Below are positions 59,263 through 64,000 of a stretch of 64,000 nt of DNA, piece after piece. A program made the translations under genes and the position numbers. The stretch spans positions 24,234,705 to 24,298,704 of the forward strand of contig NC_133790.1 in the NCBI RefSeq assembly GCF_003597395.2. Reading direction: 5' to 3'. The notes under the pieces are model-generated. The model saw nothing but the letters and a program-made list of their open reading frames with translations, had not been told where the DNA came from and ran no database searches. How positions within the stretch are numbered: position 1 is the first letter of the stretch; the number at the start of each line of letters is the position of its first letter. Origin of the DNA: Chelonoidis abingdonii. Its lineage: Eukaryota; Chordata; Testudines; Testudinidae.

Positions 59263-59607
59263 TATCAGAGGGGTAGCCATGTTAGTCTGTATCCACAAAA
59301 ACAATGAGGAGACCTAACAAATTTATTTGGGCATAAGCTTTTGTGAGTAAAAAACCACTTCTTCAGATGCATGGAGTGAAAAGATATGCATAAATACAAG
59401 ATACAAGCATACATATACTTAAATATATATAATATACATATATATATAAACTTAAATATATATAAGGTAACTCCCTTCTCTTCTTGTGCCAGTATATTTA
59501 TTCTTGTATCTGTAATTTTCACTCCATGCATCTGAAGAAGTGGGTTTTTTACCCACAAAAGCTTATGCCCAAATAAATCTGTTAGTCTTTAAGGTGCCAC
59601 CGGACTC
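59263..59607. mobile_element. Penelope-like foldback element, copy 2, with target duplication
   Basis: The left side has cagaggggtagccatgttag, then gggcataagcttttgtgagt, accacttcttcagatgcatg and gagtgaaaa. The right side has the complement in order: ttttcactccatgcatctga, agaagtgggttttttaccca, aaagcttatgcccaaataaa, then ttagtctttaaggtgccacc. The centre holds a TA-rich run (59417-59463). Direct repeats ctcttag at 59256-59262 and 59608-59614 bound it. It has no coding sequence. Confidence 0.68.
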
Positions 59608-62164
59608 CTCTTAGTTCTAAATATTTCAGCAGCAGACAATGCTAAGATGGACTTAATACAGTTTGGCAGCCATGTTGACGAAAAGCTGCATACCAAAAAT
59701 CCACACATATGCTGTCAACCTGACAATCAAACTGCAGAATAACACCACACAAATGGCTCCGCATTGCAGGCTTCAGCATAAAGCCCTAGCTAGCCTGTGC
59801 TTCCAGTGTGTGCTCTGGTAACTGTCCATGGTGCTGAGATCCCAGGGACTCCACAAAGTGCAGTCGGCACAACTGCTTCCCCCACACAACATGAGCACAA
59901 GTTTTAAGAATCCTTGTAGTTCAGCCTGATTAAACACATGTTACAATCACACTATTTTCTGCAGGCAGTAGTGCCAGGGAATTTCCACCCTATGTGCCCG
60001 GTAATATAGCTCTGCCATGGCCCACTGAAAATGCTCAGTGTGGAGCTTAGTCATGTCCTTTAAATGGAAGACACCCTATTCGTGGACTGATGTGGCTGAG
60101 GTGCCATGCCATGTCAGGAGACTTGGGGTAAATCAGCCATGTGTTGAGTGCCCTCAACTCCCAGGGACTCCAGTGAGAACTGAGGTTGCACAGTACTTCA
60201 CAGAAGCAGGCTGCAGGTATTGAACAAACAAGTAAACTAGACACAACTGTTGCAAAGTTGGAATTCTCTTTAAGGCTGTTTGCTCAGCCATTCAATAGGC
60301 ACTGCTTGGCAGTTAGTACCTCTCTTTTCTGCCAGGGGATGAACATCTACTGTGTGAGCTATGAGCAGCTGGGCTGAGCGGAACTCCCTCGCCAACTCCA
60401 GAGTCCCCTGTTATCCATTTGACTGTTTGATTATTTATCCTCTCTGAAGATTTCCAACCTACTTCTACCTCTTTAAATATTAAAACAGCAGCAAGTACAT
60501 CAAACTAGGAAACTCTCCCTAGGTATAAATAGATCTGTGTGTGATTTCATGAGTAACGTAATTGTATTGAGGTCAATTGTGGGCAGCCCATGTGATTTAA
60601 TAGAGTGAAATGACATCAGGAGAGTTCAGGTGAACCACAAGCTGAAGAAAAGCATGGGGGGAGCTGAAGGGCTACTGGAGAAGCTAATACAATGAAGTCG
60701 GATTTGGTTAAAGTGTTATTAGGAACAAAATTGCCTTCTCAGCTTTACTAGAGGAGACTTTGTTTAGCAACATTTTGCAACTTTGTGACATTTCCTCTAT
60801 GGTTAAGCAGACACTAGAAGCTCTTTGAGCAAACTTTCCAGAAACAGGCGATGGAGGGAGAGGTTCTGCCGGCCCCCCACTGCAAACCCACCAGCTGGGA
60901 ACTCTTTGGGGAGAACAGTCAGAATTTATATTATAATCCTTGGCCAGGAGTCTCAGAATTAACGTGCGACTTAAGATGCCTCAGGTTTGGTTGCCCAAAT
61001 TGCAACACAGTAAAAACATGAGACATGACCCTTAGCTCCACTGCAGGCCTTGATGTCAGGTAAAAGGGCCAAAGTGGTGAAAAGAGGCTTTAGGTGAGGG
61101 AGAAGCCACAAACTGCCTTCTTAGGTCCTCTTTGCAACCCCCAGTTTAGAGCACATGCCAGGGGTGTGACTAAGGGCAGGAGGGGCACGTGGAGAGAGGG
61201 GCCACAGCATGCTGCAGCCCACAAGACACAGGACAGTCCAGGGAGGCTGCTGGAAATTAGACAGACCCCAGGGCTGTCAATCAATTATTCTAGGAACCTC
61301 TCCAGCCCCTAGAGCAGCCCAGAATCTGAAGGGCAACAAGGCGGTTTAAAGCCAGCTTAGCCCCTCTTCTCCTGGGCTGTGAGTTCAGTGCTGCATCTCA
61401 TACACACAGCATGGAATCTCGGCCCTGGGTCTCAGAGGGTGGGTGCTCAACAATTTCTAAAAACGAGTCCCTTCCCTTAAGGCCTCTCCAGCTGGGCACC
61501 CAAACTCATCAATCACTTCATGGTCCTTTTGCCTTTTTTCTTTTTTTTTTTTTTGTGAACTGTCAATTTAAACAGCTTGAGCTATAGTAGACGCTAAATG
61601 GCTTGGTTTCTAAATGACTTTCTCCTCTTTTTACAGGAACTCCAAGAGAACTTTTCTAAATATAATTAATCAACTCAAAAATATCTTCTGTGGGAGATGA
61701 AGCAAAAATGTCTAGTTCAAAAGTCTTCAGCAGTCAGAGGTGTAAAAAGCTGAGGGCGAGCTAAGGGAGTTTAACAAGTTGTGCTATCATTATTCAGCTG
61801 CGGATCAATAATGCTATCTTAAAACATAGAGGTTTTAAACAAATAAACACACAGAAACCCAGTTCCATGAGGTTTTCTGCTTACGGTTATTTATTTTTTT
61901 ATTCCCCTCAGGCAAATGGAACCATCTCAGATAATTTAAAAAAAAAACAGTAGTTTTTCTTGTCAAACTTTAGAAAGTTTGAGAGAATGGATTTGCACCT
62001 TGACACTGTTTTTCACACTATGCTCAGTCTGACACCCTGCCTTTGCCCTGAAGTTATGGAGATCAATGCAGAATGGTTATATCTGCAGAGCCCCAACTGA
62101 AAGGCCCCTGCCGGGTATTTGCCCATGTTTACAAAGAAAAGAACTCAGGAGACATGCAGCCCAG
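59608..62164. other. Non-coding, mostly single-copy stretch with AT-rich blocks
   Basis: No gene or transposon. Two AT-rich blocks stand out: 60420-60700 (tgattatttatcc, aaatattaaaacag, taacgtaattgtattg, gtgatttaatagagtg) and 61560-61900 (gtcaatttaaacagc, aaatataattaatcaact, catcaataatgc-like words). Both could be conserved non-coding elements. A T-rich run lies at 61538-61556. At 61627-61638 ctctttttacag looks like a splice acceptor, but the following frame is not open for long. Confidence 0.4.
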
Positions 62165-63234
62165 ACAGTCTAAGTGTACATCTACACTGCAGCTAGACAT
62201 CCACAGCTGGCCTGTGTCAGCTGACTCAGGCTCGCAGGACTCAGGCTACAGGGCTGTTTAATTGCAATTCAGACCTTCGGTCTTGGGCTGGAGCCTGGGC
62301 TCAGGGACCCTCCCACCTTGCAGGGTCCCAGAACTTGGGCTCCAGCCTGACCCTGAATATCTACAGCACAATTAAACAGCCCCATTGCCTGAGCCCTGCG
62401 ATCCAGAGTCAGCTCATAGATTCATAGACTTTAAGGTCAGAAGGGACCGTTATGATCATCTAGTCTGACCTCCTGCACAATGCAGGTCACAGAATCTCAC
62501 CCACCCACTCCTCTAACAAACCCCTAACCTTTGTCTGAGTTATTGAAGTCCTCAAATCATGGTTTGAAGACCTCAAGCTGCAGAGAATCCTCCAGCAAGT
62601 GACCCATGCCCCATGCTGCAGAGGAAGGCGAAAAATCTCCAGGGCCTCTGCCAATCTTCCCTGGAGGAGAATTCCTTCCTGACCCCAAATAACTGGCGAT
62701 CAGTTAAACCCTGCAGCATGTGGGCAAGACTCACCAGCCAGACACCCAGGAAAGCAAGTCTCTGTAGTAACTCAGTCCCACCCCATCTAATATCCGATCA
62801 CAGGCCACTGGGCATACTTACCTGCTGATAATCAAAGACAGTTGCCAAATTAATTGCCAAATAATTAGGCTATCCCTCATACCATCCCCACCATAACTTA
62901 TCAAGCTTAGCCTTAAAGCCAGATAATGTTCTTTGCTCCCACTACTCCCTTTGGAAGGCTTGTTCCAGAACTACTCCTCTAAGGGTTTAGAAACCTTCAT
63001 CTAATTTCAAGTCTAAACTTCCTAGTGTCCAGTTTATATCCATTTGTTCTTGTGTCCCACATTGGTACTAAGTTAATAATTCCTCGCCCTCCCTAATATT
63101 TATCCTCTGATATATTTATAAAGAGTAATCATTACCCCCTCAACCTTTTTTTTGGGTTAGGCTAAAACAAGCCAAGCTCTTTCAGTCATGGGGCCAGCAA
63201 GGTGATTAACTGCAGTGTGAGCGTACCCTAAGGG
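62165..63234. mobile_element. Foldback MITE, interrupted by CR1
   Basis: The left part is 62165-62413 and the right part about 63188-63234. The left end taagtgtacatctacactgc and right end aactgcagtgtgagcgtacc, ctaagg are inverted repeats. Internally, ctacagggctgtttaattgc and gggctggagcctgggctcag on the left mirror acttgggctccagcctgacc and caattaaacagccccattgc on the right. The whole element without the CR1 is therefore a palindrome of about 290 bp. It is non-coding. Confidence 0.75.
62414..63187 (-). mobile_element. CR1 LINE 3' portion, minus orientation, inside the foldback MITE
   Basis: The 3' end catagattcatagactttaa is followed by gtcagaagggaccgttatga, tcatctagtctgacctcctg, ttatccatttgttcttgtgt-like words, and ttaggctaaaacaagcc at the upstream edge. 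It belongs to a different CR1 subfamily from 41881 and 47177 (gacctcctgcacaatgcagg rather than cccctgcactcatggcagg). It covers the region that once encoded the ORF2 C-terminus, but no long frame remains on the minus strand. It splits the MITE between cagagtcagctc and tggggccagcaagg. Confidence 0.85.
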
Positions 63235-63591
63235 AGCAGAAAATCCTGTGGAGCACTTTAGACTACAGGACGTTTTGGAGCTGAGCTTTCGTGTGAATAC
63301 CCACTTCGTCGACGTCAGGTTAGTGGAAATTTCCAGGGCAGGTTATATATATGTCTAGTACTGCTAGAAACAGGGCCTCACCCTCCCTGATGAACTACCT
63401 CGGTTATCTCTAGCTGCTTGCCTAGCATATATATACCTGCCCCTGGAAATTTCCACTACCTTGCGTCTGACGAAGTGGGTATTCACCCACGAAAGCTCAC
63501 GCTCCAAAACGTCTGTTAGTCTATAAGGTGCCACAGGATTCTCTGCTGCTTTTACAGATCCAGACTAACATGGCTACCCCTCTGATACTTG
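63235..63591. mobile_element. Penelope-like foldback element, copy 3, with 12-bp target duplication
   Basis: Left arm: agcagaaaatcctgtggagc, acgttttggagctgagcttt, cgtgtgaatacccacttcgt, gtggaaatttccagggcagg. Right arm in inverted order: cctggaaatttccactacc, gaagtgggtattcacccacg, aaaacgtctgttagtctata, aggtgccacaggattctctg. It then ends gactaacatggctaccc, ctctgatacttg. The 12-bp gtaccctaaggg occurs at 63223-63234 and 63592-63603 as an exact direct repeat. The target is the end of the foldback MITE. No protein is encoded, so family assignment to Penelope-like elements is inference. Confidence 0.7.
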
Positions 63592-63892
63592 GTACCCTAA
63601 GGGGCTTGTCCAGATTATTCAGCCTCTTTGCCAATCTGATGCAGCACCAGAAGAATTCGTCACATGCATTTGGAACCATTTTTAGCCTGAGTGATTATAA
63701 AAACGAGGGAAAAAAAACACTAAAAGATGCAGTTTATCAGGTGCTGACTACAATTAATCCCCTTCTCTCAACCAAACACAAGACACCATCTGGCAGTGAC
63801 GAAGAGTGCATCTTACAAGTATTTTCTCTTTTAGTGCCAGTGCTGTCAGCATGTTGGTACAGCTTTCAAAACTATGAGCACAGTTCAGTTCA

Positions 63893-63953
63893 GGGTATGT
63901 CTACACTAAGTAGCCTCTGCTGGCACAGCCCCACATGTAGACACAGCCTAAAC
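63893..63953. mobile_element. Miniature MITE remnant with gtctacact / gtagacac ends
   Basis: A ~60-bp unit starting cagggtatgtctacactaag and ending catgtagacacagcctaaac. The ends are imperfect inverted repeats of the gtgtagaca type seen at 62165. The internal region is almost completely lost. Confidence 0.5.
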
Positions 63954-64000
63954 TGAGAGAAGGTGTTTTTTTGGTGGTGTAGGAACACTACTCCCCGAAC

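Noticed and set aside
59400..59470. TA-rich palindromic core considered as an origin or promoter
   Set aside because: It lies in the centre of a foldback mobile element, and TA-rich centres are common in such copies. There is no independent evidence of function.
1..64000. CRISPR arrays, bacterial operons, prophage or integron structures
   Set aside because: There are no regularly spaced repeats, no ribosome-binding-site-led gene chains and no phage gene order. The repeats are vertebrate transposons.

Overview
This window looks like vertebrate nuclear DNA from a turtle, probably a cryptodire. Inside the window I find no host protein-coding exon, tRNA, rRNA or other RNA gene that I can support. 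The organism call rests on the repeats: CR1 LINE 3' ends with testudine-type consensus, a nested set of hAT elements starting near CAGTGGTTCTCAAC, short elements with tagggtgaccaga ends, foldback elements with gtgtagaca-type ends, and foldback elements carrying a tatcaga-gggg-tagcc end. It is inference from remembered repeat sequences, not from a search.

Layout. Positions 1-441 are the tail of a DNA transposon cut by the window edge. From 442 to about 29 kb the DNA is mostly single-copy and non-coding. It is punctuated by small DNA transposons (708-832, 10623-10745, 20553-20757), hAT elements (4574-4960, 13397-14413, and the foldback 19400-19769), two LTRs (5789-6510 and a solo LTR at 13570-14181) and a small CR1 tail at 16017. 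From 29 to 38 kb there is a long plus-strand CR1 (29590-30495), SINE-like units, a second plus-strand CR1 (33695-33991) and three MIR-like copies. From 41 to 48 kb there is an LTR abutted by a minus-strand CR1 that still encodes the C-terminal part of its ORF2, and a second, scrambled minus-strand CR1. From 49 kb to the end there are three foldback elements that I assign tentatively to Penelope-like elements, a hAT inserted into a CR1 (55 kb), a broken RTE-type LINE endonuclease (58.1-59.1 kb), and a multi-layer nest at 62.2-63.6 kb.

Nothing here forms an operon or pathway. The readable biology is insertion history: target-site duplications and interrupted elements give relative ages at several places. 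Several AT-rich single-copy blocks (26.3, 32.8, 39.1, 60.4 and 61.6 kb) could be conserved regulatory DNA, but that needs alignment. The window is best read as an intergenic region or the inside of a very large intron. I do not see a convincing new biological system. The foldback family with variable-length target duplications is the observation most worth following.
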